Positions 27,853 through 38,620 of a DNA stretch of 64,000 nucleotides are shown piece after piece. Below the pieces are notes generated by a model. That model had not been told where the DNA came from, made no database searches, and was given only the letters and a program-made list of their open reading frames with translations. The stretch is from Arsukibacterium tuosuense (GTDB lineage: Bacteria > Pseudomonadota > Gammaproteobacteria > Steroidobacterales > GCA-2729495): positions 109,246-173,245 of the forward strand of contig CAMBYH010000001.1 of NCBI GenBank assembly GCA_945872065.1. Reading direction: 5' to 3'. The position numbers were made by a program, and so were the translations under genes. The first letter of the stretch is position 1. The number at the start of each line of letters is the position of its first letter.

Positions 27853-28161
27853 TCAACCCTTCAGCACGTCCAACTCCTGGACGTTGATGCTGCGCCGGCT
27901 CCGGAACAACACCACCAGGATGGCCAGGCCAATGGCTGACTCCGCGGCGGCCACGGTGAGAATAAAGAACACAAAAACCTGCCCGGCCGGGTCGTCGAGA
28001 TAACGGGAGAACGCAATGAAATTGAAGTTGACCGCCAGCAGCAGCAACTCGACGCACATGAGGAGGACGATCACGTTCTTACGGTTAAGGAAGATCCCGG
28101 CAATGCTGATGGTAAACAGCAGGGCCGAGAGAGTCAGATAGTGGGACAGCGTGACCATCAT
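27853..28161 (-). CDS. nuoK: NADH-quinone oxidoreductase subunit K
   Basis: A 102-residue, three-helix subunit of the complex I membrane arm (MrpC/ND4L homologue). It carries two conserved membrane Glu residues, one in [17 protein letters not shown] and one in [13 protein letters not shown], which belong to the proton path. The start overlaps the nuoJ stop by four bases. Confidence 0.97.
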   Translation of the reverse strand: MMVTLSHYLTLSALLFTISIAGIFLNRKNVIVLLMCVELLLLAVNFNFIAFSRYLDDPAGQVFVFFILTVAAAESAIGLAILVVLFRSRRSINVQELDVLKG

Positions 28162-28757
28162 TCCGACTCCGACTTCATCTGCACCATGCGGACACGGTCC
28201 CCGCGCTGCACCTTCACCTGCTCGGCTACATCCTGAACCTTGAGGCCCGGACGGTGGCGCATGGTCAGCAGGATGGCGGCGACGATGGCCAGCAGCAGCA
28301 GCATGCCGGCAAGCTCGAATGGATAAAGGTACTGGGTGTAAAGGACCTTCCCCAACTCCTCCGTACTGGAGTACGCCCCATCCCGGGGTACAAGCTGCGC
28401 ACCCACCGGCAGGCCGTCACTGCGAAACCAGATGACATAGGCGAGTTCCAGGACAATGATGCCCGCCACAATCGCCCCCACCGGGGCGTACCGCAGAAAG
28501 CCCTCGCGCATCGTCGTGACGTTGATATCCAGCATCATCACGACGAAGAGGAACAGGACCATTACCGCACCGACGTAGACAAGCACCAGGACAATGGCGA
28601 GAAACTCGGCTTCCAGCAGCAGCCAGAGGACGGCACTGGCGACAAAGGCCAGGATCAGAAACAACGCGGCGTAGACCGGATTCCGGGCGGTAATGACGCC
28701 TATCGCAGCCGCCAGCAGGACGGTCGACAGCGCATAAAATAGAAACGTGGTGAACAT
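28158..28757 (-). CDS. nuoJ: NADH-quinone oxidoreductase subunit J
   Basis: A 199-residue ND6-like membrane subunit with five predicted helices. The conserved helix-3 region is present ([20 protein letters not shown]), where a pi-bulge rotation couples quinone reduction to pumping in structural studies. A soluble, charged C-terminal tail follows residue 170. Located between nuoI and nuoK. Confidence 0.96.
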   Translation of the reverse strand: MFTTFLFYALSTVLLAAAIGVITARNPVYAALFLILAFVASAVLWLLLEAEFLAIVLVLVYVGAVMVLFLFVVMMLDINVTTMREGFLRYAPVGAIVAGIIVLELAYVIWFRSDGLPVGAQLVPRDGAYSSTEELGKVLYTQYLYPFELAGMLLLLAIVAAILLTMRHRPGLKVQDVAEQVKVQRGDRVRMVQMKSESE

Positions 28758-28777
28758 GGTTTTCCTGGCGTCCGGAT

Positions 28778-29266
28778 CTAGCGGTAAGGGGCGTCGGTCG
28801 CCCGGTCAGCCGCGATGACCGCCTCGTACTTCTCGCCAACCGCCATCAGCTTGTCCTTGGTCATGATGTTCTCCCCCCGATTCTCCATGTGGTACTCGAA
28901 GATCCGGGTCTCCACAATCGCGTCGACGGGACATGCCTCTTCACAGAAGCCACAGTAGATGCACTTGAAGAGATCGATGTCGTACCGGGTGGTACGGCGG
29001 GTTCCGTCAGCCCCGACATCGGACTCGATGGTAATTGCAGCAGCAGGACAGACGGCCTGGCAGAGCTTGCAGGCAATACAACGCTCCTCGCCGTTCGGGT
29101 AGCGACGAAGGGCATGCAACCCGCGAAAGCGCGGCGACTGGGGCGTCTTCTCTTCCGGATACTGGATCGTTACTTTCCTGACGAACAGGTTCTTCAGGGT
29201 CAGTTGCAAACCCTTCAGCAATTCCCAGAGGGTAAGAGTCTTGATCGCGTTCGTGATGCTGTTCAT
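28778..29266 (-). CDS. nuoI: NADH-quinone oxidoreductase subunit I
   Basis: A 162-residue peripheral-arm subunit holding two [4Fe-4S] clusters (N6a, N6b). Both ferredoxin motifs are intact: [16 protein letters not shown] and [16 protein letters not shown]. The N-terminal amphipathic helix ([17 protein letters not shown]) anchors it on the membrane arm. Electrons pass from here to NuoB. It begins 5 bases after the nuoH stop. Confidence 0.98.
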   Translation of the reverse strand: MNSITNAIKTLTLWELLKGLQLTLKNLFVRKVTIQYPEEKTPQSPRFRGLHALRRYPNGEERCIACKLCQAVCPAAAITIESDVGADGTRRTTRYDIDLFKCIYCGFCEEACPVDAIVETRIFEYHMENRGENIMTKDKLMAVGEKYEAVIAADRATDAPYR

Positions 29267-29271
29267 GGGCT

Positions 29272-30360
29272 TCAGGTATTCCAGGGGCCAACGCGCAGGG
29301 CTGCCATCGCGCCTTCAATCACGATCCAGACGATCGTGACCGGAATGAAGACTTTCCAGCCAAGTCGCATGATCTGGTCGTAACGATAGCGGGGAAAGGT
29401 AGCCCTGAACCAGAGAAAGCAAAACAGGAAAATAGCGATCTTCAGGGCCAGCCAGTGGATCCCGGGCAGCCGGAGAACCTCAAGAATGGTGCCGTCCAGA
29501 AAGCCCAGCAGCGGGCCCGCGAAGGGCGAATCCCAGCCACCCCAGAACATCACCGCCGTGAGCGCGGCAATCAGGATCATGTTGGCGTACTCGGCCAGGA
29601 AGAAGATGGCGAAGGCAACGCCCGAGTACTCCACGTGAAAGCCCGCCACGATCTCCGACTCGCCTTCGGCCACGTCAAACGGCGCCCGGTTGGTCTCGGC
29701 AACACCGGAGACAAAGTAGACGATGAACAAGGGAAAGAGCGGGAGCCAGAACCAGCTGAACAGGCCGCCGGACTGGGCTTCAACCAGCTTGCCGAGGTTC
29801 AGGCTGCCGCCGGCCATCAGCACGCCGACCAGCGCGAAACCCATCGCAATCTCATAGGCCACGATCTGGGCTGCAGAGCGCATCGCTCCGAGTAGTGCGT
29901 ATTTTGAATTGGAGGCCCAGCCCGCGAGGATTACGCCGTAGACACCCAATGACGTGAGCGCCAGAACATAGAGCAGCCCGGCATCAATGTCGGCAATGGC
30001 GAAGCCAGGAAAGAGCGGGATGACAGCCCAGGTGGCAAGGGCCGGGACAATGGACAGCAGGGGTGCAATGACGAACAGGAACCGGTTGGCACTGGAGGGA
30101 ATAACAACTTCCTTGACCAGCAGCTTGATCACGTCAGCGAAGGGCTGGAACCAGCCCCGGGGGCCTACCCGGTTAGGCCCAATCCGGTTCTGCATGTAGC
30201 CAATGACCTTACGCTCCAGGTAGGTCAGAAAGGCGACGCAGAGAACAACCACGATCGTCAGCGCCAGGATCTGGCCGACCAGCACCAGCAGATAGCGCAC
30301 CAGTTCCGGCAGCGCCAGCCAGGGGGTCTGCAGGAAAGACAGGCTAGCCACGGGCCACAC
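29272..30360 (-). CDS. nuoH: NADH-quinone oxidoreductase subunit H
   Basis: A 362-residue ND1-like membrane subunit that forms part of the quinone chamber. It has about eight helices, the conserved [19 protein letters not shown] loop, [20 protein letters not shown] (acidic E-channel loop) and [22 protein letters not shown] near the C-terminus. The start is a GTG: either 30360 or 30351, both overlapping the end of nuoG, so translation is coupled. Confidence 0.97.
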   Translation of the reverse strand: MWPVASLSFLQTPWLALPELVRYLLVLVGQILALTIVVVLCVAFLTYLERKVIGYMQNRIGPNRVGPRGWFQPFADVIKLLVKEVVIPSSANRFLFVIAPLLSIVPALATWAVIPLFPGFAIADIDAGLLYVLALTSLGVYGVILAGWASNSKYALLGAMRSAAQIVAYEIAMGFALVGVLMAGGSLNLGKLVEAQSGGLFSWFWLPLFPLFIVYFVSGVAETNRAPFDVAEGESEIVAGFHVEYSGVAFAIFFLAEYANMILIAALTAVMFWGGWDSPFAGPLLGFLDGTILEVLRLPGIHWLALKIAIFLFCFLWFRATFPRYRYDQIMRLGWKVFIPVTIVWIVIEGAMAALRVGPWNT

Positions 30361-32449
30361 TGGTCTGCTGGAGGGCCGGAGAACGCCGGAGGATGCCGTC
30401 CGTCTGATACATGGGGACGTCCAGATCGCGGAGTTCTACTCCGGCAGAGGTGGTTGCTGGCGGAATCGCGGTGACGGCCACTGTGTTGTCCGGCTGCACC
30501 TCCCCTGCCAGGGCCATAACTTCCTCTCGAATCTCGTCGGCACTGGCGTAGTCGCAAGCTGGGACCTGCAGCAGGTTGCCCAGGACCCGCAGGACCTTCC
30601 ATGCCGGCCTGCTGGTCTCCACCGGAGACGCAACACCGTTGAAGCTCTGCCACCGGCCCTCGCAATTGACAAAGGTTCCGGCCGTTTCCATGGAGGTTCC
30701 CGTCGGCAGGATCACATCAGCGTGAGCCTCCAGAGCAGGGCTCAGGTAAGGCGACAACGCCAGGACAAAGCCCGCAGCCTTAAGGGCACTCACCGCCAAC
30801 TGGGCGTCTGCGCAGTCGTGTTCAGGCTCCACGTTGAGCAGGACAAGGCCGGATTGTGGCTGGTTGACCATCTCGGCCACGTTCCGGCCCGCCCTGGCCA
30901 CCGGACGCCCACCCGGTCCGCGGTGCGGAAGGACGCCCGCCAGCGCAAGGCCCGCCGAGTTTGCCCCTTCGGAAAGATAACCGAGACGTGCCGAGTATTG
31001 CCGGGACAGCTCGCCAGCCACCTGGCGCAGGTCCGCAAGGCGGGGATGCCGGCTGGCGATCTGCCCGAGCAGCACGATGGGCCGGTCTGCAGCGCGCAAC
31101 AGGGCAACAATGGCGGCAGCCTCGGCATCGGGGCTGTCAGCCAGCAGACGGCGCACGCCCGCCACCAGATCCAGGCCAGTTTCAAGGTAGCCCGCAATAC
31201 TGTGCAGATACTCGTAGCGGGCCGGGTTGATGAAGACCACCCGTGCTCCCCGCAAGGCAGCCTTTCGCACCCGGTGGGCGATCAGTGGTGCTTCGCTCCG
31301 GAGATTCGACCCCACAACGAGAATGACATCCGCCTTCTCCAGGTCCGCCAGCGACATGCCCAGCCAGGGAAAGACGGGATCACGGTCCTGCAAACGGAAG
31401 TCCCTGCGTCTCAGCCGGTAGTCGAGGCTGTCGGAACCCAGATGCCGCAACAGGCGCTGCAGGAGAAACCCCTCCTCGACAGTTGAGGTTGGGGCCACCC
31501 AGGCGCCGAGCGCGTTGGGGTCCTGCTGAACGGCACCGGCAAGTCCCCGGGCAGCAGCCTCAAGGGCTACCTCCCAGCTAACCGGTCGCAGCGCATCACC
31601 CACCCGGAGCAGCGGCTGCGGAAGGCGATCGGCGTAGATCCCCTCGTAGCTGAAGCGGTCCCGATCGGCCAGCCAGGTTTCATTGATTCCCTCGTTAGTC
31701 CGGGGAACCACGCGCTTCACCTTGCCCAGAAGCACATGGGCCGACAGGTTGGAGCCCACGCAGTCGTGGGGTGCCACCGTTGGCAAGGCCTGCATCTCCC
31801 AGGCGCGGGCGCTGAATCTGTAGGGCTTACTGTTGAGTGCGCCAACCGGACACAGATCAATGATGTTCCCAGAGAGCTCGTGATCGACACTCTGCTCGAT
31901 AAATGTGCTGATCTGCATCCGCTCGCCACGGCCGATCGTGCCCAGTTCCTGGATTCCGGCAATCTCCTGGCCGAAGCGCACGCAGCGGGTGCAATGAATG
32001 CAGCGGGTCATGTCGGTGGAAACCAGGGGGCCGATGTCCTTGTCCTTCACCACGCGCTTCCGCTCGGTGAAGCGGGAGACATCACGACCAAAACCCATGG
32101 CCAGATCCTGCAGCTCGCACTCACCGCCCTGATCGCAGATAGGACAATCGAGCGGATGGTTGATGAGCAGAAACTCCATCACTGCTTTCTGCGCACCAAT
32201 GGCCTTGGCCGACCGGGTGGCCACCTTCATGCCGTTGGTCACCGGCGTCGCGCAAGCCGGCAGCGGCTTCGGGGCATTTACGACCTCGACGAGGCACATG
32301 CGGCAATTTGCTGCCACTGACAGCTTCTCGTGGTAGCAAAACCGGGGCACGTAAATCCCGGCCCGGTCCGTGACTGCGATCAGCATTTCGCCGGGACGCG
32401 CGTCAATCTCCACGCCGTTGATCTCAACCTTGATCGTGTTATCGGGCAT
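30344..32449 (-). CDS. nuoG: NADH-quinone oxidoreductase subunit G
   Basis: A 701-residue peripheral-arm subunit. The N-terminal ferredoxin region carries ligands for [2Fe-2S] N1b ([19 protein letters not shown], then CATPV), the His-containing cluster N5 motif and [4Fe-4S] N4 ligands ([28 protein letters not shown]). A molybdopterin-oxidoreductase-like domain follows but has no sign of being catalytic, as usual for NuoG. It is shorter than the E. coli protein (about 900 residues). I see no extra CxxCxxxC N7 motif. Confidence 0.96.
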   Translation of the reverse strand: MPDNTIKVEINGVEIDARPGEMLIAVTDRAGIYVPRFCYHEKLSVAANCRMCLVEVVNAPKPLPACATPVTNGMKVATRSAKAIGAQKAVMEFLLINHPLDCPICDQGGECELQDLAMGFGRDVSRFTERKRVVKDKDIGPLVSTDMTRCIHCTRCVRFGQEIAGIQELGTIGRGERMQISTFIEQSVDHELSGNIIDLCPVGALNSKPYRFSARAWEMQALPTVAPHDCVGSNLSAHVLLGKVKRVVPRTNEGINETWLADRDRFSYEGIYADRLPQPLLRVGDALRPVSWEVALEAAARGLAGAVQQDPNALGAWVAPTSTVEEGFLLQRLLRHLGSDSLDYRLRRRDFRLQDRDPVFPWLGMSLADLEKADVILVVGSNLRSEAPLIAHRVRKAALRGARVVFINPARYEYLHSIAGYLETGLDLVAGVRRLLADSPDAEAAAIVALLRAADRPIVLLGQIASRHPRLADLRQVAGELSRQYSARLGYLSEGANSAGLALAGVLPHRGPGGRPVARAGRNVAEMVNQPQSGLVLLNVEPEHDCADAQLAVSALKAAGFVLALSPYLSPALEAHADVILPTGTSMETAGTFVNCEGRWQSFNGVASPVETSRPAWKVLRVLGNLLQVPACDYASADEIREEVMALAGEVQPDNTVAVTAIPPATTSAGVELRDLDVPMYQTDGILRRSPALQQTSVARG

Positions 32450-32454
32450 CGGAC

Positions 32455-33768
32455 TCAGGCGACCTCCGGCCGCGCATCAACGATGGAGCGACCGCGATGC
32501 TCGATCATGTACTCGAACTCCGGCATGAAATGCCGGAGAAAGCTCTGCACCGGCCAGGCAGCCGCATCGCCCAGCGCGCATATCGTGTGACCCTCGATTC
32601 TGTTGGCCACATCGAGGAGCATTTTCAGGTCATCGCGCCGCCCCTGCCCTTCAAGAATGCGGCTCAGCATCCGATACAGCCAGCCGGTGCCCTCGCGACA
32701 GGGCGTGCACTGTCCGCAGGACTCTGCATAGTAGAAGCGGGCTATCCGCCGCAGCATGCTGACCATGCAGGTCGTGTCGTCCATGACAACCACGGCACCG
32801 GTGCCGAGAGACGTCCCGATCTTCTTCAAGCCGTTGTAGTCCATGGTGGCCTCGAGGATGACGGCTCCGGGCACCACGGGGACTGACGACCCTCCGGGGA
32901 TCACCGCCTTCAGGGCACGACCGTGCCGCACGCCACCCGCGATCTCGAGGAGATCGCGGAAGGGAATACCAAGCGGCAACTCGAAGTTACCCGGCTTCTC
33001 CACGTGCCCTGAAACCGAAAACAGGGCTGTCCCGCCCGACCCCTCCGGACCGAGATCCGCAAACCACTTGGGGCCACGGCGCAGGATCGCGGGGACAGAG
33101 GCAAAGGACTGCGTGTTGTTGATCGTCGTCGGCCGTCCATAGAGGCCAAAGGCAGCAGGGAATGGCGGCTTGAAGCGTGGCTTGCCCGGCTTGCCCTCCA
33201 GGGACTCCAGCAAGCCCGTCTCCTCGCCACAGATATAAGCGCCGGCACCAACGAAGGTGTGCAAGTCAAAGTCGATCCCCGAGCCACGGATGTTATGGCC
33301 CAGGAGACCGGCCGCATAGGCTTCTCTCAGTGCCTCGTCAAAGACCGGCACCGGCTCATCGAGAAACTCCCCGCGGATGTAGTTGTAGCCCACGGTGGCA
33401 CCCATGGCGAACGCGCCGATGGCCATGCCTTCGATTACGGAATGCGGGTTGTAGCGGAGAATCTCCCGGTCGTGGCAGGTGCCCGGCTCGCTTTCGTCAG
33501 AGTTGCAGACCACGTACTTCTGTCCGGAAGCGTCCTTGGGCATGAAGCTCCACTTGACGCCCGTCGGGAAACCCGCGCCCCCACGACCGCGCAGTCCTGA
33601 AGCCTTGACGCCGTCGATGACCTGCTCGCGAGTCATACCGCCGGCAAGGATCTTCTCCCAGACCTCATAGCCACCAATCTCCCGGTAGGTCCTGAGACTG
33701 GCAGGCTGGTCCTTACCGAGGGTCTGGAAGCAGACAAGGTTATGCTCGTAACGGTGCGCCTCAGTCAT
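32455..33768 (-). CDS. nuoF: NADH-quinone oxidoreductase subunit F
   Basis: The 437-residue NADH-binding catalytic subunit with FMN and [4Fe-4S] cluster N3. Visible are the FMN/NADH glycine-rich loop [46 protein letters not shown] and the N3 ligands [15 protein letters not shown] plus a distal Cys in HTICALGD. Starts 8 bases inside the end of nuoE. Confidence 0.98.
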   Translation of the reverse strand: MTEAHRYEHNLVCFQTLGKDQPASLRTYREIGGYEVWEKILAGGMTREQVIDGVKASGLRGRGGAGFPTGVKWSFMPKDASGQKYVVCNSDESEPGTCHDREILRYNPHSVIEGMAIGAFAMGATVGYNYIRGEFLDEPVPVFDEALREAYAAGLLGHNIRGSGIDFDLHTFVGAGAYICGEETGLLESLEGKPGKPRFKPPFPAAFGLYGRPTTINNTQSFASVPAILRRGPKWFADLGPEGSGGTALFSVSGHVEKPGNFELPLGIPFRDLLEIAGGVRHGRALKAVIPGGSSVPVVPGAVILEATMDYNGLKKIGTSLGTGAVVVMDDTTCMVSMLRRIARFYYAESCGQCTPCREGTGWLYRMLSRILEGQGRRDDLKMLLDVANRIEGHTICALGDAAAWPVQSFLRHFMPEFEYMIEHRGRSIVDARPEVA

Positions 33769-34300
33769 GGGAATGACCTACCTTCTGCCCGGGCAAAGAT
33801 TCCATGCCGCTCAAAATTTCGTCGACCCGGGCAGTTGTGAGATTCTCGTAGTACTTGTGATCGACCATCATCATCGGCGCCCCGCAACACGCCGCCAGGC
33901 ACTCTTCTTCCTTCTTGAGGTAGAAGCGGCCATCGGCTGTACTTTCTCCCACCTTGATGCCGAGGCGCTTCTCGACATGCGCCAAAATCTTTTCCCCGCC
34001 ACAAAGCATGCAGGAGATATTGGTACACACCGAGATACTGTGCCGCCCTACCGGCTTGGTCTCGAACATTGAATAGAAGGAAGCCACTTCGAATACCTGG
34101 ATGGGTGGGAGCCCGAGGTAGGCCCCAACAGCCTCCATCAACTCCCGCGTCAGGTACCCGTTGTTTTCATGCTGGGCGGCATGCAACGCCGCGATAACGG
34201 CGGACCGCTGCCTGCCCGCAGGAAAACGTGCAATCCAGCGGTCAATCTCGGCGCGTAGATGCGGGGAGAGCCCGGCTCCGGCGGTGTCAGGTGCTTCCAT
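33761..34300 (-). CDS. nuoE: NADH-quinone oxidoreductase subunit E
   Basis: A 179-residue thioredoxin-like subunit carrying [2Fe-2S] cluster N1a. The four Cys ligands are present in [12 protein letters not shown] and [14 protein letters not shown]-terminal helices ([19 protein letters not shown]) are typical. Its ATG overlaps the nuoD stop by one base and its end overlaps nuoF, indicating tight coupling. Confidence 0.97.
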   Translation of the reverse strand: MEAPDTAGAGLSPHLRAEIDRWIARFPAGRQRSAVIAALHAAQHENNGYLTRELMEAVGAYLGLPPIQVFEVASFYSMFETKPVGRHSISVCTNISCMLCGGEKILAHVEKRLGIKVGESTADGRFYLKKEEECLAACCGAPMMMVDHKYYENLTTARVDEILSGMESLPGQKVGHSHD

Positions 34301-35553
34301 CAGCGATCAATCTCACCAAAGACGATATCCTGCGTGCCAATGACGGCAACCACGTCGGCCAGCATGTGGCCCTCCACCATTTCGGCCATGGCGGAGAGGT
34401 GGGCGAACCCGGGGGCCCGCACTTTCAGCCGATAGGGCTTGTTGGCACCATCGGACACGAGGTAAACGCCAAACTCCCCCTTCGGGTGCTCGACGGCGGC
34501 ATACGCCTCGCCGGCCGGCACCGTGTAACCCTCCGTGAACAGCTTGAAGTGATGAATCAGGGACTCCATGTCGTCCTTCATGGCCTCGCGACTGGGCGGG
34601 GCAAACTTGCGATCATCCAGCATCACTGGACCGGGATTGCGCCGCAGCCAGTCGATGCACTGGCGAATAATGCGGTTAGCTTCGCGCAATTCCTCGATCC
34701 GGACGAGATAGCGATCGTAGCAATCGCCGTTCACACCGACCGGAATGTCGAACTCAAGCTCCGGGTATACCTCGTAGGGCTGCTTCTTCCGCAAGTCCCA
34801 CTCCACACCGGAACCCCGGAGCATCGGACCCGTGAAGCCGAGCTGCAGCGCACGCTCCGGACTCACGACGCCGATATTCACTGTCCGCTGCTTCCATATC
34901 CGGTTGTCAGTCAGCAGGGTCTCGTACTCGTCCACACACTTTGGGAAGCGACGGGTGAAGTCCTCAAGGAAGTCGAGGAGAGACCCTTCGCGGGCCGCAT
35001 TGAGCCGCTTTACTTCCTTGCCGGAACGAAACTCCGAGGACTGAAACCTGGGCATGCTGTCCGGCAGATCCCGGTAGACGCCGCCCGGCCGGTAGTAGGT
35101 GGCGTGCATGCGCGTGCCTGAGACAGCTTCGTAGCAGTCCATCAGGTCCTCCCGCTCGCGGAAGCAGTAAAGAAACACCGTCATCGCCCCGATATCGAGC
35201 CCGTGGGCTCCAAGCCACATCAGGTGATTGAGAATCCGCGTCACCTCATCGAACATGACCCGAATGTACTGAGCGCGCCTGGGCACCTGGATGCCGAGGA
35301 GCTTCTCGATGGCCAGCACATAACCATGCTCGTTGCACATCATGGATACGTAGTCCAGTCGATCCATGTAGCCGATGCTCTGGTTGAAGGGCTTGCTCTC
35401 GGCGAGCTTCTCCGTCCCTCTGTGCAGCAGGCCGATATGTGGATCCGCCTTCTGAACGGTCTCGCCGTCCATCTCGAGAACCAGGCGTAAAACACCATGC
35501 GCAGCCGGATGCTGCGGACCGAAATTAAGGGTGAAATTCTGGAACTCAGCCAT
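34300..35553 (-). CDS. nuoD: NADH-quinone oxidoreductase subunit D
   Basis: The 417-residue 49-kDa-type subunit that forms the quinone site with NuoB and NuoH. Family signatures include [20 protein letters not shown] with the quinone-contacting His, [26 protein letters not shown] and the C-terminal [20 protein letters not shown] end (here [17 protein letters not shown]). C and D are separate genes here, unlike the fused nuoCD of E. coli. Confidence 0.98.
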   Translation of the reverse strand: MAEFQNFTLNFGPQHPAAHGVLRLVLEMDGETVQKADPHIGLLHRGTEKLAESKPFNQSIGYMDRLDYVSMMCNEHGYVLAIEKLLGIQVPRRAQYIRVMFDEVTRILNHLMWLGAHGLDIGAMTVFLYCFREREDLMDCYEAVSGTRMHATYYRPGGVYRDLPDSMPRFQSSEFRSGKEVKRLNAAREGSLLDFLEDFTRRFPKCVDEYETLLTDNRIWKQRTVNIGVVSPERALQLGFTGPMLRGSGVEWDLRKKQPYEVYPELEFDIPVGVNGDCYDRYLVRIEELREANRIIRQCIDWLRRNPGPVMLDDRKFAPPSREAMKDDMESLIHHFKLFTEGYTVPAGEAYAAVEHPKGEFGVYLVSDGANKPYRLKVRAPGFAHLSAMAEMVEGHMLADVVAVIGTQDIVFGEIDR

Positions 35554-36253
35554 GCCCGTCCTTCAGATCCGGCGCATAGCGGTTGTCGTCGCGAATCACC
35601 CGGGGAACCAGCGTCCGGGGCTCGATAGTGACCGGCTGGTAGACCACCCGCCCCTGCTCCGGGTCGTAGCGAACTTCCAGGTTTCCGGACAGGGGAAAGT
35701 CCTTGCGGAACGGATGCCCGATAAACCCATAGTCGGTCAGGAGCCGGCGCAGATCCGGGTGCCCCTCGAAGAGGATGCCGAACAGGTCAAAGGCCTCGCG
35801 CTCATACCAGTTGGCTGCCGCCCAGACACCAATGACCGAGGGAATCACAGGCGGGTTATCCACGCCAGTGAATACGGTAAGCCGCAGGCGCAGGTTGCCG
35901 CTGACGGACAACAGGTGATAGACCACGGCGAAACGTCGTGCATCGAACTGCTGGCCGGGGTCGGCCAGTATGGTGCCCTGCTCTGCAGCGCGGCTAAAGC
36001 CACCGCTGGTGGCATCGTGAGTTTCCCACTCGTCCCGGCCGTGAGTCAGATAATCAACGCCGCACAGGTCGATCAGCATCTCAAAGGCAAAATCATCGCG
36101 CAGGCTGCGCGCGACGGCCAGCAAGTCCGCCGGAGCAACCTCGTAGCCCAGTTCGCCGCAGCGGGAAGTAATGCGGACAACGCTCGCACCGAACCGCTCA
36201 GAAATACTGGCAGCGAGCACTTCCTGGCGGGGACTGGTCTGCCGGGCGGTCAT
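35546..36253 (-). CDS. nuoC: NADH-quinone oxidoreductase subunit C
   Basis: A 235-residue 30-kDa-type peripheral subunit. The signature [30 protein letters not shown] is present in adjacent blocks, with [13 protein letters not shown] place the start at the ATG at 36253 ([12 protein letters not shown]), overlapping the nuoB stop by four bases; the longer frame to 36643 is antisense-like filler inside nuoB. It overlaps nuoD by eight bases. Confidence 0.96.
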   Translation of the reverse strand: MTARQTSPRQEVLAASISERFGASVVRITSRCGELGYEVAPADLLAVARSLRDDFAFEMLIDLCGVDYLTHGRDEWETHDATSGGFSRAAEQGTILADPGQQFDARRFAVVYHLLSVSGNLRLRLTVFTGVDNPPVIPSVIGVWAAANWYEREAFDLFGILFEGHPDLRRLLTDYGFIGHPFRKDFPLSGNLEVRYDPEQGRVVYQPVTIEPRTLVPRVIRDDNRYAPDLKDGHG

Positions 36254-36774
36254 CGGGCAATCGTGTTCGTGCGGCGGATCTTGTTCTGCAGCTGGATGAT
36301 GCCGTAAAGCAAGGCCTCTGCCGTAGGCGGACAACCAGGTACGTAGACATCCACGGGGACGATCCGGTCGCAACCCCGAACTACCGCATAGGAATAGTGG
36401 TAGTAGCCTCCACCGTTGGCGCAGGATCCCATGGAGATCACCCAACGCGGCTCGGCCATCTGGTCGTAGACCTTGCGCAGGGCGGGCGCCATCTTGTTGG
36501 TCAGGGTGCCCGCGACGATCATCACGTCCGACTGGCGCGGGCTGGGACGAAAGATGACGCCGAACCGATCCAGATCGTAACGGGCGGCGCCGGCATGCAT
36601 CATTTCGACGGCACAGCAGGCCAGCCCGAACGTCATGGGCCACAGGGAGCCGGTGCGCGCCCAGTTGATGAGATCGTCCAGCTTGGTCACGACAAAACCG
36701 CGCTGCTGGAGAATATCCGGCTGGGGTTCGCCAAAGTGCGTTTCTAGTCCCACTCCAGGGCCCCTTTCTTCCAT
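36250..36774 (-). CDS. nuoB: NADH-quinone oxidoreductase subunit B
   Basis: The peripheral-arm subunit with the terminal [4Fe-4S] cluster N2, next to the quinone site. Cys ligands are in [23 protein letters not shown] and [12 protein letters not shown]. The outermost start (ATG 36774) gives 174 residues and overlaps nuoA by 31 bases. A GTG at 36753 (GLETHFGE) would give a smaller overlap and cannot be excluded. Confidence 0.96.
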   Translation of the reverse strand: MEERGPGVGLETHFGEPQPDILQQRGFVVTKLDDLINWARTGSLWPMTFGLACCAVEMMHAGAARYDLDRFGVIFRPSPRQSDVMIVAGTLTNKMAPALRKVYDQMAEPRWVISMGSCANGGGYYHYSYAVVRGCDRIVPVDVYVPGCPPTAEALLYGIIQLQNKIRRTNTIAR

Positions 36775-37100
36775 TCGTACATGAAGCCCACCACCAGAAC
36801 GGCGAGGAAGACCCCCATGGCCAGAATTCCCGTCAGGCCGATCTCGTCAAGAGTGACTGCCCAGGGGAAGAGAAAGGCAATTTCCAGATCGAAGACGATG
36901 AAGAGAATGGCTACGAGGTAGTAACGAACGTCGAACTTCATGCGGCTGTCTTCGAAGGGTTCGAAGCCGCATTCATAGGGTGAGAGTTTTTCGGGGTACT
37001 TGCTCCCCCGGCCGATGAGAAAACCAAGGCCGAGGAGAATCAGGCCGATACCCAACGCCACACAAAGGTAGACCAATACCGGAATGTAGTTGGTCAGCAC
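36744..37100 (-). CDS. nuoA: NADH-quinone oxidoreductase subunit A
   Basis: A 118-residue, three-helix ND3-like subunit and the first gene of the operon. The conserved loop [20 protein letters not shown] (with the mobile Cys) and the [12 protein letters not shown] helix are intact. It starts with GTG at 37100 behind an AAGGAG ribosome-binding site. A 6-bp hairpin at 37129-37146 sits in its leader, between the tRNA-Leu gene and the start. Confidence 0.97.
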   Translation of the reverse strand: MLTNYIPVLVYLCVALGIGLILLGLGFLIGRGSKYPEKLSPYECGFEPFEDSRMKFDVRYYLVAILFIVFDLEIAFLFPWAVTLDEIGLTGILAMGVFLAVLVVGFMYEWKKGALEWD

Positions 37101-37178
37101 GGGCGCTCCTTCAACCCTCTAAAGTCTGGCGACGCCCAAACGTCGCAGTCACTCAAGAAACCTATGGTCTCGCTCAAT

Positions 37179-37263
37179 TGGTGCCGACGGTGAGACTCGA
37201 ACTCACACAGCTTGCGCCGCCGCCCCCTCAAGACGGTGTGTCTACCAATTCCACCACGTCGGC
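37179..37263 (-). tRNA. tRNA-Leu (GAG)
   Basis: An 85-base class II tRNA with encoded CCA. Acceptor GCCGACG pairs with CGTCGGC; the anticodon loop TTGAGGG gives GAG, reading CTC/CTT; the variable arm is long; the T arm is GTGAGTTCGAGTCTCAC. It follows secG exactly as leuU does in E. coli. Confidence 0.96.
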
Positions 37264-37286
37264 AATAACTATCTTCCCGCAGCCTC

Positions 37287-37721
37287 TTACGTGCCCGGCT
37301 CAGCTGGCAAGGCGGGCATCGCCGGCTGCCCTGTTGCTGGCTGCCCTGTCGCTGCAGGGGCAGCCGACGGCAACGCCGGAACCTCCAGGGAAGCTGGCGG
37401 CGCGCCAGGCACCGGGGTGGCAACCGGTTCTCCCTGGACCTGAACGGGCGGCACGGCATCCAGGATGCTCTTCGGCGCCTCCCGCTGCGTTCCCAGGTAG
37501 GCAAGCCCAAGGCTCGTGCAAAAGAAGAACAAGGCCAGCACACCGGTGGAGCGGGACAGAAAGTTTGCCGAGCCGCGTGCACCGAAAACCGTGCCAGAGG
37601 CGCCCGCCCCAAAACCCGCCCCGGCATCCGCGCCCTTCCCGCGCTGAAGCAGAACCAGAGCCACTATGCTGGCTGCAATGAGTACGTGCACAATCAGCAC
37701 GAGAGTAGGTAGTGTCGTCAT
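37287..37721 (-). CDS. secG: Preprotein translocase subunit SecG
   Basis: A 144-residue small inner-membrane subunit of the SecYEG translocon. It has two helices (LVLIVHVLIAASIVALVLLQ and VLALFFFCTSLGLAYL) flanking the conserved RGKGADAGAGFGAGASGTVFGARGSANFL-type cytosolic loop (in pieces), then a Pro/Ala/Gln tail with GQPAT repeats. The ATG at 37721 shares one base with the tpiA stop (TGATG). Confidence 0.96.
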   Translation of the reverse strand: MTTLPTLVLIVHVLIAASIVALVLLQRGKGADAGAGFGAGASGTVFGARGSANFLSRSTGVLALFFFCTSLGLAYLGTQREAPKSILDAVPPVQVQGEPVATPVPGAPPASLEVPALPSAAPAATGQPATGQPAMPALPAEPGT

Positions 37722-38530
37722 CAGCTTGCCGCCGCCTTGCAAATGCTCACAAACTCACCAGCCAGCAGCGCTGCGCCGCCGATCAGCCCGCCATCGATAT
37801 CTTGCATCGCGAAAAGGTCCTTCGCGTTGGACGCCTTGACGCTGCCCCCGTATAGGACCCGGAGGTCGAACGCCATTGTAGCATCGCGTCGCCCGACCGT
37901 GGCCCGGATGTCGGCATGGACGGCCTGGGCCTCGGCGGGTGTCGGGCTCAGGCCCGTACCAATCGCCCAGACGGGTTCGTAGGCTACTGAAATCAACCGA
38001 CGCTCGGACGCCGATACCCTTCCCGAGTCCAGCGCCGCCAGGACCACGTCCAGTTGCCGGCGAACCACCGTGAGGGTGTGCCCGGCGTCCCGCTCAGATC
38101 GAGTCTCGCCGACACACAGGATTGGGGAGAGTCCGGCACGGAGCGCCGCCAGAACCTTGCCAGCCACCTTCTCATCGGTATCCCCGAAGAGCGCGCGCCG
38201 CTCGGAGTGGCCCGTGATCACGTAACGGCACCCCACCTCCCGGAGCATGGCTGCAGCGACTTCGCCGGTAAACGCCCCGACGTCCTCTGCCGCGACATCC
38301 TGGGCGCCCAGACGCAGTTGGCTGACGGCAAGGAGATCGGCCAACTCTGCGAGGTAGACAAAGGGAGGGCAAAGCAGCACTTCAAGGGGAGGACTCTCGC
38401 CCCCCAGGCGGGCGGGTCCGAGGTCAATCCCGGCCAGACCGTCGACAATCGCGACTGCGAGCGCCCGACTGGACTGGCGGCTGCCATTCAGCTTCCAGTT
38501 CCCTGCGACTATAGGCCGCCTGTATGCCAT
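37721..38530 (-). CDS. tpiA: Triosephosphate isomerase
   Basis: A 269-residue (beta/alpha)8 glycolytic enzyme interconverting glyceraldehyde-3-phosphate and dihydroxyacetone phosphate. Motifs are NWKLNGS (substrate Lys), VITGHSERRALFGD (catalytic His), ISVAYEPVWAIGTG (catalytic Glu) and the phosphate-binding VLYGGSVKASNA. It is placed between glmM and secG, as in many Gammaproteobacteria. Confidence 0.98.
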   Translation of the reverse strand: MAYRRPIVAGNWKLNGSRQSSRALAVAIVDGLAGIDLGPARLGGESPPLEVLLCPPFVYLAELADLLAVSQLRLGAQDVAAEDVGAFTGEVAAAMLREVGCRYVITGHSERRALFGDTDEKVAGKVLAALRAGLSPILCVGETRSERDAGHTLTVVRRQLDVVLAALDSGRVSASERRLISVAYEPVWAIGTGLSPTPAEAQAVHADIRATVGRRDATMAFDLRVLYGGSVKASNAKDLFAMQDIDGGLIGGAALLAGEFVSICKAAAS

Positions 38531-38550
38531 TGGTGCAGGCCCGCAGCCCG

Positions 38551-38580
38551 AAAAAAAAGACGCCGCAGGTTAGCTTCCCG
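38551..38580 (-). terminator. Weak terminator-like element between glmM and tpiA
   Basis: Minus strand CGCGGG, loop of 7, CCTGCG (one G-T pair), then GCGTC and eight T. The T run is separated from the stem by 5 bases, which weakens it. It overlaps the proposed tpiA -10 box. Confidence 0.35.
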
Positions 38581-38595
38581 CGCCTGTGAAAGCAA
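38567..38595 (-). promoter_or_regulatory. Possible promoter of tpiA-secG-tRNA-Leu-nuo
   Basis: TTGCTT (38590-38595), 17-base spacer, TAACCT (38567-38572) on the minus strand, just after glmM. The -10 is poor (3 of 6). Confidence 0.4.
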
Positions 38596-38620
38596 CGCGG
38601 ACCGGCGGGTCGAAGGCGGG

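Noticed and set aside
35546..36643. 365-codon version of nuoC
   Set aside because: The extra N-terminal 130 codons lie in a second frame of nuoB; the ATG overlapping the nuoB stop gives the normal NuoC length.
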